A DNA stretch of 64,000 nt from positions 62,001 through 126,000 of the forward strand of contig JAABRM010000004.1 of the NCBI GenBank assembly GCA_011390955.1, read 5' to 3'. Every line of letters starts with the position of its first letter. Within the stretch, counting starts at the first letter, position 1. The stretch is from Oscillatoriales cyanobacterium (GTDB taxonomy: Bacteria; Cyanobacteriota; Cyanobacteriia; Cyanobacteriales; Laspinemataceae). The notes under the pieces are model-generated. The model worked only from the letters and a program-made list of their open reading frames with translations, ran no database searches and was not told the origin of the DNA. Positions 35,411 through 44,090 of the stretch are shown piece after piece. Made by a program: the position numbers and the translations under genes.

Positions 35411-36664
35411 AGAAAAACCCCGCAGTTTTGATTAATAAATGAACATGGTTTGTCTAGGTGTCACCCTAAATATCCTTGAGGATTTGCTGATTGCCTAAAT
35501 GCTAATCACCCAGTTACTTTCGCAGGCATCTCAGAATCATAGACAAAAATCGTCAATGATGCTTGAATGTATCGAAAGATACTGATGATTGCAGGTGATG
35601 GCAACTCACCAAAGAGCGGATATTTGTGTCACCCCGATCGCGAATTGTTGTGGATTCCGACAACAAAGCGATCGCATCTAAAAAGGTAAGTTGCTCCCCA
35701 AGGTGGATCGTTGAGTTTCAGATCGATATAGGGTCAAACCCGCACAGTCTGTGACTCGTTAAGCAGGATCCAGTTGACCGATTAAATATTAATTATTGAT
35801 CAGTGCGTGTGCGGCATTGACAGCCGACGGATCGGCCTTTGTTTGTCATCAAACTTGCCAGCCTTTATTGGCGGCAGGTCACGGAATTTGTAGTTGCCAA
35901 ATCATCCAAACCATACTGCTCGTGACCCAAAGCTCTAACTAAGTATATTTTTATTTTATCTCAAGAATCAGCAAAATACCAGAGGTTTAGTCAGATTTAA
36001 ATAATTGCTAGGGAATTATTCCATCTAAAATCCCAGACTAATGGTTCCCTATTTAGGCGTTCATAGTTATAATAGCTTATTTGTCGATTCACCGTAGCAT
36101 CCGAGTTTTTACTGATTTGGTCTGTATGGGAAATCCTGACATAGCTGGGGTTAATCAATACTTTTCTAGGCTCTGAGAGCCTAGTCAGGACTCTCTCCTG
36201 CGTAATTTCACGGAATTAGATCGGTCAACGGCGCCAAAGTCAATTTCCTCCCCATCGAGTGATTTACATCCCATGCTTAACCAGGGTCTAAATATGAGAA
36301 AAAAATTAATTTTTATTAAAATTTTTTATTAAAGAATGACTAATTATTTGAATTTACAAATCTATCCGATGTAGGGCCGCCATCGGGGAAGCCGCCGTCG
36401 TGTAGGGTGTAGGGTGTAGGGTGTGGGGGAAGAGGGGCAGAGGTGCGGAGGGGCAGAGGTGCGGAGGGGAAAATTTCTGATGGCGGACTCCCCTGCACCG
36501 GGGCACCGGGGCAACCACCGCCACCGGATTGCCCCTACCTCCCCTACACCGATGGCGGCCGATGGCGGCCGATGGCGGCCCTACACCCTACACCCCAGAA
36601 CCCAAGGACAAAAAAATCTGCTTAAGATACAATTATTCACAAAACTTATTATTTCTTAATCATC
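35411..36664. other. 1.25-kb gene-free region with tandem hairpins, possible RNA gene
   Basis: No protein frame looks real. At 35823-35876 three hairpins follow each other: GCCGA/TCGGC, GTTTG/CAAAC and a bulged TTGCCAGCC/GGCGGCA. At 36134-36190 an outer stem TCCTGA/TCAGGA encloses a perfect 9-bp hairpin (CTAGGCTCT/AGAGCCTAG). The sequence between 35450 and 36290 is not repeat-like, which is unusual for this genome's spacers. From 36375 to 36600 it turns into GTAGGGT and GATGGCGGCC tandem repeats. A structured RNA or a leader is possible; no known family was recognised. Confidence 0.45.
36375..36600. repeat. tandem repeats (GTAGGGT, GGCAGAGGTGCGGAG, GATGGCGGCC)
   Basis: At 36402-36426 the heptamer GTAGGGT repeats; at 36430-36470 GGGGCAGAGGTGCGGAG is duplicated; at 36551-36583 GATGGCGGCC repeats three times; then CCTACAC heptamers close the tract. 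This is the last repeat block before the hydrolase gene. Confidence 0.8.
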
Positions 36665-37585
36665 ATGGCGGATAGTGCAGTCCTGGCTTCAGCAGAAATT
36701 TGCGGTGATTACTGGCAATGGCGCGAACAGTCGATTTATTATGTTCGGGCAGGAAACCGACATTCGGGGCGCCCACCGTTGTTATTAGTACATGGTTTTG
36801 GGGCTTCCACCGACCATTGGCGGAAAAATATTCAGGAATTACAACAAGATTTTGAAGTATGGGCGATCGACCTGATTGGTTTTGGCCGTTCGGCGAAACC
36901 GAAATGGGTTTATGGGGGCGACCTTTGGCGCGATCAACTGCATGATTTCATCCAAGGACAAATCGGGGCGCCCGTGGTGTTAGCGGGGAACTCCCTGGGG
37001 GGTTATGCTTCCTTATGTTTGGCCGCCCAGCGCCCTGAGTCTGCCGTTGGGGTGATTTTACTGAATAGTGCGGGACCTTTTAGCGAGACATCAACCGAGA
37101 CATCAACGGACACATCATCGGCGCCCAAACCATCACCCATTCGCCAAGGGATGAATCAACTGATCCGGGGAGTTTTTCGCCAAGATTGGGTCAGCTTTTT
37201 GATTTTCCAATGGACCAGACGGCGATCGGTGATTCGGAAAACCCTGGAAAAAGTCTATCTAGATACCACTGCGGTGACAGACCAACTGGTAGAAGAAATT
37301 TATCGTCCTTCTTGCGATCCGGGGGCGGCGGGGGTTTTTGCTTCGGTGTTCAAGTCTCCTTCGGGGGAAAAAGTAGACCAGCTACTCCAAGAGTTGAACT
37401 GTCCCCTGTTGACTCTGTGGGGGGAAGGCGATCCCTGGATGAATGTGCGCGATCGCAGTCAAAAGTTTCGCCAACATTATCCCCAACTCACCGAACACTT
37501 CCTCAAAGCGGGTCATTGCCCCCATGATGAAATTCCCCAACAGGTCAATGAATTGATCAAAACGTGGGTTTTATCAATTCGTTGA
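36665..37585 (+). CDS. alpha/beta hydrolase
   Basis: A 306-residue alpha/beta hydrolase. The oxyanion region is LVHGFGASTDHWRKN (about 38-52), the nucleophile elbow is AGNSLGGYASL (Ser, about 111-121), the acid is in LWGEGDPWMN (about 257-266) and the base is the His in AGHCPHDE near the end. There is no signal peptide. The pattern, with an Asp-containing DLIGFGRSAKP after the first strand, is shared by cyanobacterial hydrolases related to epoxide hydrolases, MenH-like enzymes and chlorophyllase-type proteins; the substrate is unknown. Start ATG at 36665. It converges on the ferredoxin-like gene, with hairpins in between. Confidence 0.9.
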   Translation: MADSAVLASAEICGDYWQWREQSIYYVRAGNRHSGRPPLLLVHGFGASTDHWRKNIQELQQDFEVWAIDLIGFGRSAKPKWVYGGDLWRDQLHDFIQGQIGAPVVLAGNSLGGYASLCLAAQRPESAVGVILLNSAGPFSETSTETSTDTSSAPKPSPIRQGMNQLIRGVFRQDWVSFLIFQWTRRRSVIRKTLEKVYLDTTAVTDQLVEEIYRPSCDPGAAGVFASVFKSPSGEKVDQLLQELNCPLLTLWGEGDPWMNVRDRSQKFRQHYPQLTEHFLKAGHCPHDEIPQQVNELIKTWVLSIR

Positions 37586-37591
37586 CCTGTT

Positions 37592-37644
37592 GGGTGGGCG
37601 AAACTGCCCACCCTACTGCTAAGGTGGGCAATTTTGCCCACCCT
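37592..37644. terminator. two hairpins between convergent genes
   Basis: GGGTGGGC...GCCCACCC at 37592-37613 and AGGTGGGC...GCCCACCT-like arms at 37622-37644 form adjacent stem-loops made from the dispersed GGTGGGCA element. They lie between the hydrolase stop and the convergent ferredoxin-like stop, where they could terminate both. Confidence 0.6.
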
Positions 37645-37659
37645 ACTTAATCAAACTAT

Positions 37660-38007
37660 TTAATAAAACCGGGGATGAATCCTGGGGTGGAGTAAGCGAT
37701 CCACAGGTTTACCCTCTTGAAGATGTTGTGCGATAATCTCCGGCACATCAGTGGGTTTAACCCGGCAATACCAAACATCATCGGGATTTACCTTCACCGT
37801 CGGGCCGGAACTGCACTGACCGAGACAACCACAGCCACTCACCGTGAACTCCGGCAATCTAAGTTGCTGAAACATCGCCAGCACCTCTGCGGATCCGTTG
37901 CGCTGACAAGATTGATACTGGCAAATGGAAACACACTTATATGTTGTCTGTACCATTGACGGTGCGGTTGACGGTGGCGTTGCTTGTGGATCGTTTATGG
38001 GTGTCAT
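37660..38007 (-). CDS. thioredoxin-like [2Fe-2S] ferredoxin domain protein
   Basis: A 115-residue protein with the thioredoxin-like ferredoxin Cys pattern: CVSICQYQSCQRNG (about 27-40) and CGCLGQCSSGP (about 59-69), which together can ligate a [2Fe-2S] cluster as in NuoE-like and shethna-type domains. The rest reads VKVNPDDVWYCRVKPTDVPEI. An N-terminal 20 residues are polar. It is the kind of electron carrier annotated (2Fe-2S) ferredoxin domain in cyanobacteria. It is monocistronic, with about 480 bp of spacer on its upstream side. The electron partner is unknown. Confidence 0.88.
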   Translation of the reverse strand: MTPINDPQATPPSTAPSMVQTTYKCVSICQYQSCQRNGSAEVLAMFQQLRLPEFTVSGCGCLGQCSSGPTVKVNPDDVWYCRVKPTDVPEIIAQHLQEGKPVDRLLHPRIHPRFY

Positions 38008-38487
38008 CGCTCAAATCCCTACATAAATCTTTACAAAAGATCATAACAAGCCCAACGATAGTTTGCCGATCGCCTTTCTTTGGAAGTAATAGTTTAAATT
38101 TCCAGAAAAGATCGACTTTTGTGCGGATATCTGCGAAAATTTTTGTAGCACAGTCTAAAACTCAAGCAATCTAATCTGATTGATTAGGATCTGGATCCGA
38201 AGTCATTCAAACGCCTGGGTTAGAGAAAACATCACCTAGGCTAAAAATTAGCTAGACTCTAGTCTCGTTTATTGGGTTCGGTTCAGGAAAATAGCAGATC
38301 CATCATCTTAGATAAAATTGGGGCAACCCATCATCTAAGCTGGTAATAAGCTGGTAAAAAGAAATGCTTGTTTAGCTTACTTAGCAGATAGCTTAGATGT
38401 CTTGATGCGGATAAGAAATATTCTAAACAAGATTCTAAGCAAGCAGATTTCGATGGCTGAAAATTAGTGATAAATGTAATCAGAATT
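38008..38487. other. long spacer, divergent promoters
   Basis: Upstream region for both the ferredoxin-like gene (minus) and the CBS gene (plus). A direct repeat-like run (AAGCTGGTAATAAGCTGGTAAAAAG) is at 38338-38362. No gene or recognised RNA. Confidence 0.4.
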
Positions 38488-38952
38488 ATGTCAAAAAACG
38501 TTGGTGAAGCAATGACCCGCGATCCGATCTTAGTGCAACCTCAAACTTCTTTAGAAGAGGCGATTAAGATTTTAGCGGAAAAACGAATTGGTGGTTTGCC
38601 TGTGGTCGATGAGTCAGGAAAACTGCTGGGACTTCTGTCAGAAAGTGACTTAATGTGGCAAGAAACGGAGGTAAAACCGCCAGCTTATATTATGTTACTG
38701 GATAGCGTGATTTATTTGGAAAATCCAGGGCGTTATCAGCGAGAACTTCATAAGGCATTAGGCCAAACTGTAGGCGAAGTGATGAGCGACCATGTTTCAA
38801 CGATTAAACCCGAAAAATCTGTTAAAGATGCCGCCAGATTAATGAATGAAAAGCGGATCGATCGCCTGCCGGTAATTGATGACAATGGCCATGTTGTAGG
38901 AATTATTACTCGTGGAGATATTGTCAGAGTGATGGCTGCCGGTGAAGATTAG
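38488..38952 (+). CDS. CBS domain pair protein
   Basis: A 154-residue Bateman module. The first CBS is about 1-60 (VGEAMTRDPILVQPQTSLEE and RIGGLPVVDESGKLLGLLS) and the second about 90-150 (VGEVMSDHVSTIKPEKSVKD and RIDRLPVIDDNGHVVGIIT). Between them is a short insertion (KPPAYIMLLDSVIYLENPG). It would bind adenine nucleotides and signal energy state. A GTG 7 codons upstream is possible, but ATG 38488 gives the familiar MSKNVGEAMTRDP start. It is followed 62 bp later by a HEAT protein on the same strand, perhaps co-transcribed. Confidence 0.9.
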   Translation: MSKNVGEAMTRDPILVQPQTSLEEAIKILAEKRIGGLPVVDESGKLLGLLSESDLMWQETEVKPPAYIMLLDSVIYLENPGRYQRELHKALGQTVGEVMSDHVSTIKPEKSVKDAARLMNEKRIDRLPVIDDNGHVVGIITRGDIVRVMAAGED

Positions 38953-39014
38953 TTGATTGTATCCTTGTAAGAATCTCTAGCGAATAATAATCGAGCATTT
39001 ATTAAATTACGAAC

Positions 39015-39680
39015 ATGACGATAACTCCTGAGTCTATCCAGCAACAGCTACAGTCAGAAAATGTGGGCGATCGCCTCCGTGCAGTCAATGATTTACGTCA
39101 CCTTGACCCGGCGATCGCATTTCAACTGATCCAAACAGCTATTAAAGACCAAAGTGCTCGAGTTCGCTATGCTGCGGTGAGTCAGATAGCGACTTTGGGT
39201 CATCAGGATCGAGAAACGGCTTTAACTGTACTGCGCGATCGGCTACAGAATGACTCAGAAGCCGATGTTCAAGCCGCCGCTGCGGATGCTTTAGCCGCCT
39301 TAAAATTGACCGAAGCCTTTGATGACTTGCGCCAACAATACGAAACCACTAAAGAATGGTTGATTAAATTTAGTATTGTGGCCGCCCTGGGAGAAATGGG
39401 AGATCCGCGATCGTTTGAAATCCTAGAAGATGCCCTCCTCAACGGGGAACAACTGGTAAAAACTGTGGCGATTAGCGCATTAGGGGAACTGGGCGATCGA
39501 CGGGCGATCGCGTTATTACTGCCTTATGCCACGGATCCCGATTGGCAAATTCGCCACCGACTGACCCAAGCATTAGGGACACTCGGTGGGCCAGAAGCAC
39601 GAGCGACTTTAGAGCAACTGGCAACCGATGAAATGGAAGTAGTGGCTCAAAGTGCTCAAGTCCATCTCCAGCAGATATAA
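39015..39680 (+). CDS. HEAT-repeat protein
   Basis: A 221-residue protein with about six HEAT-type repeats (about 20-215; units such as ARVRYAAVSQIATLG, ADVQAAAADALAALK and LVKTVAISALGELGD). Similar to the PBS-lyase-type HEAT proteins of cyanobacteria such as NblB and CpcE/F relatives, but no lyase-specific residues can be claimed. Probable protein-protein adaptor. It lies behind the CBS gene. The 3' end abuts a heptamer repeat tract. Confidence 0.87.
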   Translation: MTITPESIQQQLQSENVGDRLRAVNDLRHLDPAIAFQLIQTAIKDQSARVRYAAVSQIATLGHQDRETALTVLRDRLQNDSEADVQAAAADALAALKLTEAFDDLRQQYETTKEWLIKFSIVAALGEMGDPRSFEILEDALLNGEQLVKTVAISALGELGDRRAIALLLPYATDPDWQIRHRLTQALGTLGGPEARATLEQLATDEMEVVAQSAQVHLQQI

Positions 39681-39970
39681 AGTCATTGATAATTGATAAT
39701 TGATAATTGATAATTGATAATTGATAATTATATTTAATTGTCAATTATCAATTGTTAATTGTTCTCCCCTGCCCCCCACACTCTACACTCTACACCCTAC
39801 ACCCTACACCCTACACCCTACACCCTACACGACGGCGGCTTCCCCCACACCCTACACTCTACACTCTACACTCTGTTGGTTATTTGTGATTTGAAAAATA
39901 AAAAAACTTTTTGTGGCTAGATTTCGTATAATTTTTTATGAATCCAATTTAATCACAACCGGAGCGAATC
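39681..39970. repeat. heptamer tandem repeats (TTGATAA and CCCTACA)
   Basis: At 39686-39757 the heptamer TTGATAA runs and then its complement, able to fold back. At 39778-39875 there are ACCCTACACC and CTACACT heptamers. AT-rich promoter sequence for msrB lies at 39890-39970. Confidence 0.9.
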
Positions 39971-40369
39971 ATGGTTCAAAGAGTAGAAAAAGCCGAACAA
40001 GAGTGGAAACAGCAATTAAGCGAAGAACAGTTTAAAGTTGCCCGCAAAAAAGGCACGGAAAGAGCCTTTACTGGGGCTTATCACGACAATAAAGAAAAAG
40101 GCAAGTATCAATGTATTTGTTGTGGGGCGGATCTCTTTACTTCAGATACAAAATTTGACTCTGGCACAGGTTGGCCATCTTTCTGGGCTCCCAGCCAGGA
40201 TGAAAATATCAAAGAAGAGAGTGACTTTAGCTTTTTTATGCGGCGCACCGAGGTACTTTGTGCCGCTTGTGATGCTCACTTGGGTCACGTTTTTAATGAT
40301 GGCCCAAACCCCACCGGATTACGCTATTGCATTAATTCTGCTTCGTTGAACTTTGTGAAATCTGAATAG
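39971..40369 (+). CDS. msrB: peptide methionine-R-sulfoxide reductase
   Basis: A 132-residue MsrB. It has the zinc CxxC pairs (CICCGADLF, about 49-57, and [10 protein letters not shown], about 98-107), the substrate loop GTGWPSFW (about 68-75) and the catalytic Cys in RYCINSASL near the C-terminus. It reduces the R form of methionine sulfoxide, with thioredoxin as electron donor. Length is normal and there is no signal peptide. Ribosome site GGAGCG lies upstream of ATG 39971. A hairpin terminator follows at 40414-40450. Confidence 0.97.
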   Translation: MVQRVEKAEQEWKQQLSEEQFKVARKKGTERAFTGAYHDNKEKGKYQCICCGADLFTSDTKFDSGTGWPSFWAPSQDENIKEESDFSFFMRRTEVLCAACDAHLGHVFNDGPNPTGLRYCINSASLNFVKSE

Positions 40370-40413
40370 TTAAACCGATTCAGAAAATACCTCACAAAAT
40401 ATTTTTTTTGATT

Positions 40414-40450
40414 ATAGGGACAATTAATTCATTAATTGCCCCTATTTTTA
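40414..40450 (+). terminator. terminator between convergent msrB and pirin genes
   Basis: Stem ATAGGG-CAATTAA/TTAATTG-CCCTAT with a T run after it. It is 45 bp after the msrB stop and just beyond the stop of the convergent pirin gene, so it can serve both. Confidence 0.8.
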
Positions 40451-40477
40451 TCCCAAAATTTGATTGAATAATGTTGA

Positions 40478-41179
40478 TTATCTGCCTAAGTCAAATAGTA
40501 AAAATTCTGCATCGCTTTCGGCAGATAAAATAATGGTTGATTCATCCACCATTGCCACCGCATCTCCGGCAGAAATTGCCCGATCGTTGACAGTAATTTG
40601 TCCTTTGATAAGCTGTAACCAGATTAGGCGATCGCGCTTAATTTCCGATTCAATTTTCTCTCCAGCAACCAACAAACTAGCATATAAATTAACATCTTGG
40701 TGAATTGTCACTGAACCATCTCGACCATCCCTAGAACCCACTAAACGTAACTGACCGCGCTTTTCTGCGGGGGCATACATTTTTTGTTCATAACTGGCAG
40801 ACAGACCCTTTTTTTCTGGCAAAATCCAAATTTGTAGCAGATGAACTAACTCATTATCCGACTGGTTGTATTCGCTGTGGCTGACTCCGGTTCCCGCACT
40901 CATGCGCTGCACTTCCCCCGGACGAATCACCGAACTATTTCCCATGCTATCTTTATGTTCTAAAGCGCCTTCAATAACATAAGTGACAATTTCCATATCT
41001 TGATGGGAATGAGTGGGAAAACCCATTTTTGGTTGCACTCGGTCTTCATTAATCACGCGAAGATTGCCAAATCCCATGAAATTTGGATCGTAATAGTTGG
41101 CAAAAGAAAAAGTATGATAGGAGTCTAACCAACCACGATTAGCGTGTCCGCGTTCTGGAGATTTTCTAATTGTTAGCAT
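40478..41179 (-). CDS. pirin family protein
   Basis: A 233-residue bicupin. The N-terminal cupin carries GFPTHSHQDMEIVTYVIEG (metal-binding His residues) and ALEHKDSMG; the start MLTIRKSPERGHANRGWL is the usual one. The C-terminal part is the second cupin (VSGAISAGDAVAMVDEST-like). Pirins bind iron, and some have quercetinase activity; the role in cyanobacteria is unclear. Monocistronic, facing msrB. Confidence 0.93.
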   Translation of the reverse strand: MLTIRKSPERGHANRGWLDSYHTFSFANYYDPNFMGFGNLRVINEDRVQPKMGFPTHSHQDMEIVTYVIEGALEHKDSMGNSSVIRPGEVQRMSAGTGVSHSEYNQSDNELVHLLQIWILPEKKGLSASYEQKMYAPAEKRGQLRLVGSRDGRDGSVTIHQDVNLYASLLVAGEKIESEIKRDRLIWLQLIKGQITVNDRAISAGDAVAMVDESTIILSAESDAEFLLFDLGR

Positions 41180-41251
41180 AATGGTTTGGAAGATGGTTGG
41201 GAAAATGTTTGGGAATATAAAATATTATACCAAATTATACCAAATTATACT

Positions 41252-41295
41252 AAATCCTGTAGGGGCTTTTCAAGCGAATCGCCCCTACAGGATTT
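41252..41295. terminator. 15-bp inverted repeat between pirin and small protein genes
   Basis: Perfect arms AAATCCTGTAGGGGC and GCCCCTACAGGATTT with a 14-nt loop. It lies behind the next minus-strand gene (stop 41321), so it can end its transcript. The loop carries the AAGCGAATC string seen in other repeats. Confidence 0.65.
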
Positions 41296-41320
41296 GATTG
41301 TGGTAATTTAATTTTGGTAA

Positions 41321-41584
41321 TTAGGCCATTTGATCTCGATCCATATTGGTCGATCCAAAAATAGGTTCTACCCGAATGGCTAAGACCGCAGATGGTCGGA
41401 CTACCATGTATTCCCCTTGGATATTTTTAATGGGGACGTTGACAAATTCTTGACTTTCCGCTTTGGGGACTAATACCCCTTGATACCATTTTTGAAAGTC
41501 TTGGATGGTGGGAAATTTGACACATTCCCGTTGCCCACCTGTCAGAAATATATAAACCGCAATTTCATCTGGAGTTCTTGGCAT
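41321..41584 (-). CDS. conserved cyanobacterial small protein
   Basis: An 87-residue protein starting MPRTPDEIAVYIFLTGGQRE, with a mixed strand pattern (NVPIKNIQGEYMVVRPSAVLAI, shown in part) and an acidic C-terminus. No known motif. It is complete, has an AAGGAG ribosome site upstream and codon use like its neighbours, so it is a real gene. It is 99 bp after the TIR-like gene on the same strand and might be co-transcribed with it. Role unknown. Confidence 0.65.
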   Translation of the reverse strand: MPRTPDEIAVYIFLTGGQRECVKFPTIQDFQKWYQGVLVPKAESQEFVNVPIKNIQGEYMVVRPSAVLAIRVEPIFGSTNMDRDQMA

Positions 41585-41682
41585 GACAAATTCTCCTTAA
41601 CTAATTATCACCAATCGGATCTGGGAAGATTTGCGATCGGTATGAAAAAAATAAATTGGCAAGAATTGACTAATTTTCTGGG

Positions 41683-42462
41683 TTAAGAAAATAAGCTATA
41701 ACGTTGCAGTTGAGCTTCGATCGCACCGGGTAAAATTTCCTCTAATTCGGCGCGATCGCGGAACTGAATCATCTGTAATGAAGGCCAATCAAAGGGCAAT
41801 TCTTTTGGGGTGTCCTCTGATAATTGTTGCACCAGCAAGATTTGTTCCCGACGCTTGCTTTGTAGAGCATAGCCCAATTCGACGCAAACCGTCGGACTGG
41901 GAATTCCCCGGGCAGGATTTCCGAAGCGATCTTTAGCAGTGGCAACTGGAGTCATATCGGCAATAAACAGTAAACTCTGGCGCAATTTCCGCATCCGACT
42001 ATTACTCGGACGCAACAGCCCCGTATCTGGGCGCTGGGCTTCTTCCAGGGATAAGGTGAGGCGCGATCGCTGATTTAAGTGAGCGATCGCCTCTTGCAAT
42101 CCTTCCCGGAGGTCATCACTCAAGCTGGGATTTTCCGTTTGCACAGAGAAATAGATGGTCGGATCCAAACGGGCCATCACGTCTTGTTTCGTAAAATAGA
42201 TTTCCTGGGAAATCAAGTCAATATTGGCCACCGCATAGCCGCCACTGCCTTCAATATAAAATTCGACTGGATCCCCTTCTAAGTAGCGCTCAAACCAAGC
42301 TGAACGTCTGACCTCATCCTTGTCATCGAGAAAATCAGCCCTTAGTCCGGTTTTTAACAAACTATTTTTGTTCAGTCGTAAATCCGCCTTCGGTCGTTTT
42401 TCCAATTCTCGAATTGGTTCATACTCCTGAAGATACCAAGCTCGCACCGCAATAATCGCCAT
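41683..42462 (-). CDS. protein with TIR-like/nucleoside-transferase-like C-terminal domain
   Basis: A 259-residue protein. The C-terminal half carries LLFIADMTPVATA (about 166-178) and SPTVCVELGYALQSKR (about 190-205), a strand followed by a loop with a Glu as in TIR-like and nucleoside 2-deoxyribosyltransferase-like folds (usual form ADLT...NPNVFYELGYA), and then ILLVQQ and PFDWPSLQMIQF as the next strands. The N-terminal half (about 1-160) is unassigned. The catalytic role in NAD or nucleotide cleavage is inference by pattern; it may instead only bind a nucleotide. The protein is perhaps a conserved cyanobacterial family. Confidence 0.55.
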   Translation of the reverse strand: MAIIAVRAWYLQEYEPIRELEKRPKADLRLNKNSLLKTGLRADFLDDKDEVRRSAWFERYLEGDPVEFYIEGSGGYAVANIDLISQEIYFTKQDVMARLDPTIYFSVQTENPSLSDDLREGLQEAIAHLNQRSRLTLSLEEAQRPDTGLLRPSNSRMRKLRQSLLFIADMTPVATAKDRFGNPARGIPSPTVCVELGYALQSKRREQILLVQQLSEDTPKELPFDWPSLQMIQFRDRAELEEILPGAIEAQLQRYSLFS

Positions 42463-42971
42463 CTGATGCTTTCATCCATCACAATCCGATTCATCACTTT
42501 AGCATAAGTTGGATCGGTGGTTTACGGCAAAGGTTATTTGTTATTTGTTATTTGTTATTTGCTATTTGTTGATTGTTGTTTGTTGATTGTTGTTTGTTGG
42601 TTGTTGTCAGTGATGATGATTTCGCTCTTATGCTCACGGGGGAGGGATAAATTTTAGCTTTTTAAGACTTTTTGGCCAAGAGGCGATCGCTCGTTATAGT
42701 ATTTCTCATCTTTATGGTGTATAAAAATAATCAGTCCAGACATTCACGGGAATTAACACCAATAAATCCTAAGAATTTTTTGTTCATCAAATAAAAACAT
42801 TACCTTTTTAATCTAGGTTATTTTGCTTAATATTTCTTATAAATGTATCAAGAAAATTTTTTACTCACCCCCTTGTTATTTTTGATTTTTATTGTGATCG
42901 TGAGTAAATAATAAATCTTAGACGAAAAATCAAGCCTAAGATTTTGATTTTTTTTGAGGATAATAGCCTGT
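42463..42971. other. spacer with TTATTTG heptamers and AT-rich promoter
   Basis: Positions 42532-42605 are TTATTTG/TTGTTGA heptamers. The remaining part (42700-42960) is AT-rich, with a GAGGA ribosome site at 42955-42959. No gene. Confidence 0.5.
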
Positions 42972-43361
42972 ATGGCAAATTTCGGTTTAGCAAAAAAACT
43001 GGTTATGGGTTCCGTCTTGGTTATCACTACAACCACAATTCCCCTTGTCTCAAAAGCTGCGTTAATGTTTGGTGAGTCTCAGGAAAATCATCAGTCAACG
43101 GTTCAATTGCTCGCTTATGAAAATGCCTGTACAACTGAAGAACTCCAAGCGGGTGACACCGTTATCGTGAATGAAAAGGAATATACCCTGGAAGAAGATG
43201 AAAATGGTCTGTTTATTAGCTATATGGTAGTTGATGAGAACGGCCAAGAGATTGAGGGTCAGGATGGGACTCTTTCAGTAGTTAACTTTGGGGCAGATTG
43301 TTCAACAGTTGAGTTTGAAGAAGTAGAAGGAGTCGATACGGTAGGAGAGGAGCAAGACTAG
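42972..43361 (+). CDS. small secreted acidic protein
   Basis: A 129-residue protein with a Sec signal peptide (about 1-30; hydrophobic core KLVMGSVLVITTTTIPLV, cleavage near SKAAL). The mature part is very acidic, with EEDENGLFISYMVVDENGQ and two Cys (CTTEEL and DCSTVE) that might form a disulfide. The frame is open from TTG 42954, but ATG 42972 gives the proper signal peptide. No family recognised. It is probably a periplasmic or cell-surface protein. Confidence 0.65.
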   Translation: MANFGLAKKLVMGSVLVITTTTIPLVSKAALMFGESQENHQSTVQLLAYENACTTEELQAGDTVIVNEKEYTLEEDENGLFISYMVVDENGQEIEGQDGTLSVVNFGADCSTVEFEEVEGVDTVGEEQD

Positions 43362-43443
43362 GAAGTTGAGCAAGATGATTCAGGGCAATAAAAATCAGTC
43401 AAAGTAATTTCGGCTAAGGGAGATTATTGCCTATATTTATCAG

Positions 43444-43474
43444 TATCCACGGGGGGTTAAACCCCCCGTGGATA
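43444..43474. terminator. strong hairpin between convergent genes
   Basis: Perfect 13-bp arms, TATCCACGGGGGG and CCCCCCGTGGATA, with a 5-nt loop. There is no long T run. It is placed between the plus-strand secreted protein gene and the minus-strand YgiT gene. A related but shorter element (TCCACGGG/CCCGTGGA) lies at 44035-44056. Confidence 0.7.
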
Positions 43475-43493
43475 TGATAATTTTGCTCTATCT

Positions 43494-43718
43494 CTAAGCG
43501 GCATATCGGATAATTTCCACTTCAGCCCCGTTATTTGCCGCAATTTCGGCGCGGTGTAAAATTTCCTCGGTAATTTGATTACTCAAATAATATTCTCCAC
43601 AATTGTTACACACTTCCGCTGGTACTTTTTTAATAATAATAATAGATTCTCCCCGTTCTAATGTCACCGTAACTAAACCTGGGCTAGTTTCTCCATTTTT
43701 ACAAATGATACAATTCAT
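43494..43718 (-). CDS. YgiT-type zinc finger antitoxin
   Basis: A 74-residue protein with CIICKNGE (about 3-10) and CNNCGEYYLS (about 37-46) as the two zinc knuckles, like the N-terminal domain of MqsA. The C-terminal helix is ITEEILHRAEIAANNGA. It overlaps, by ATGA, the end of a DUF4258 gene that has a frameshift (43715-44003), so this is the antitoxin half of a DUF4258/YgiT module. The antitoxin frame is intact. It is a second, separate copy of the pair at 20.2 kb, but with only modest similarity. Confidence 0.85.
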   Translation of the reverse strand: MNCIICKNGETSPGLVTVTLERGESIIIIKKVPAEVCNNCGEYYLSNQITEEILHRAEIAANNGAEVEIIRYAA

Positions 43719-44003
43719 CTATTCAACCTCCTAACGCGAAAATCATCTGTCCAAAAATTTGGATCGGGAATATACGCTGTAACCACATACGCCGTATCCA
43801 TAGATCGATCATAGGACAATACCACGTGAATTGGCTTACTGCCAACGTAATCAAGTTAAATAACTAGGAAAAGGAGAGTCGTCTGGTTTTTGTTCGATTA
43901 CCTTTCCATAAGCAATAACGGTTTGTACCTCAGATTTACTAATCTTACGAAAAAACATTTGTTGGATAGCATGACGAGAAAAAACTAGGTTTTGGTATTC
44001 CAC
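43715..44003 (-). pseudogene. DUF4258 toxin gene with a 1-bp frameshift
   Basis: Read on the minus strand from GTG 44003 (CAGGGA upstream), the frame gives VEYQNLVFSRHAIQQMFF and then VIAYGKVIEQKPDDSPFPSY, a DUF4258 pattern, and hits a stop after about 57 codons. In the next frame the protein continues as LLDYVGSKPIHVVLSYDRSM and VVTAYIPDPNFWTDDF, ending at a TGA that overlaps the YgiT start. Removing one A in TATTTAACTTGAT (about 43853-43860) restores one frame across 96 codons. It is therefore a broken toxin or a sequencing error. The full gene would be an MqsR/RelE-like RNase. Confidence 0.82.
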
Positions 44004-44090
44004 AATTTAATCCCTGATAGAACTGAATTCATGTCTCCACGGGGTTGAACCCGTGGATATCTATTCAATTATTCCCAGATTATTCCCAGA

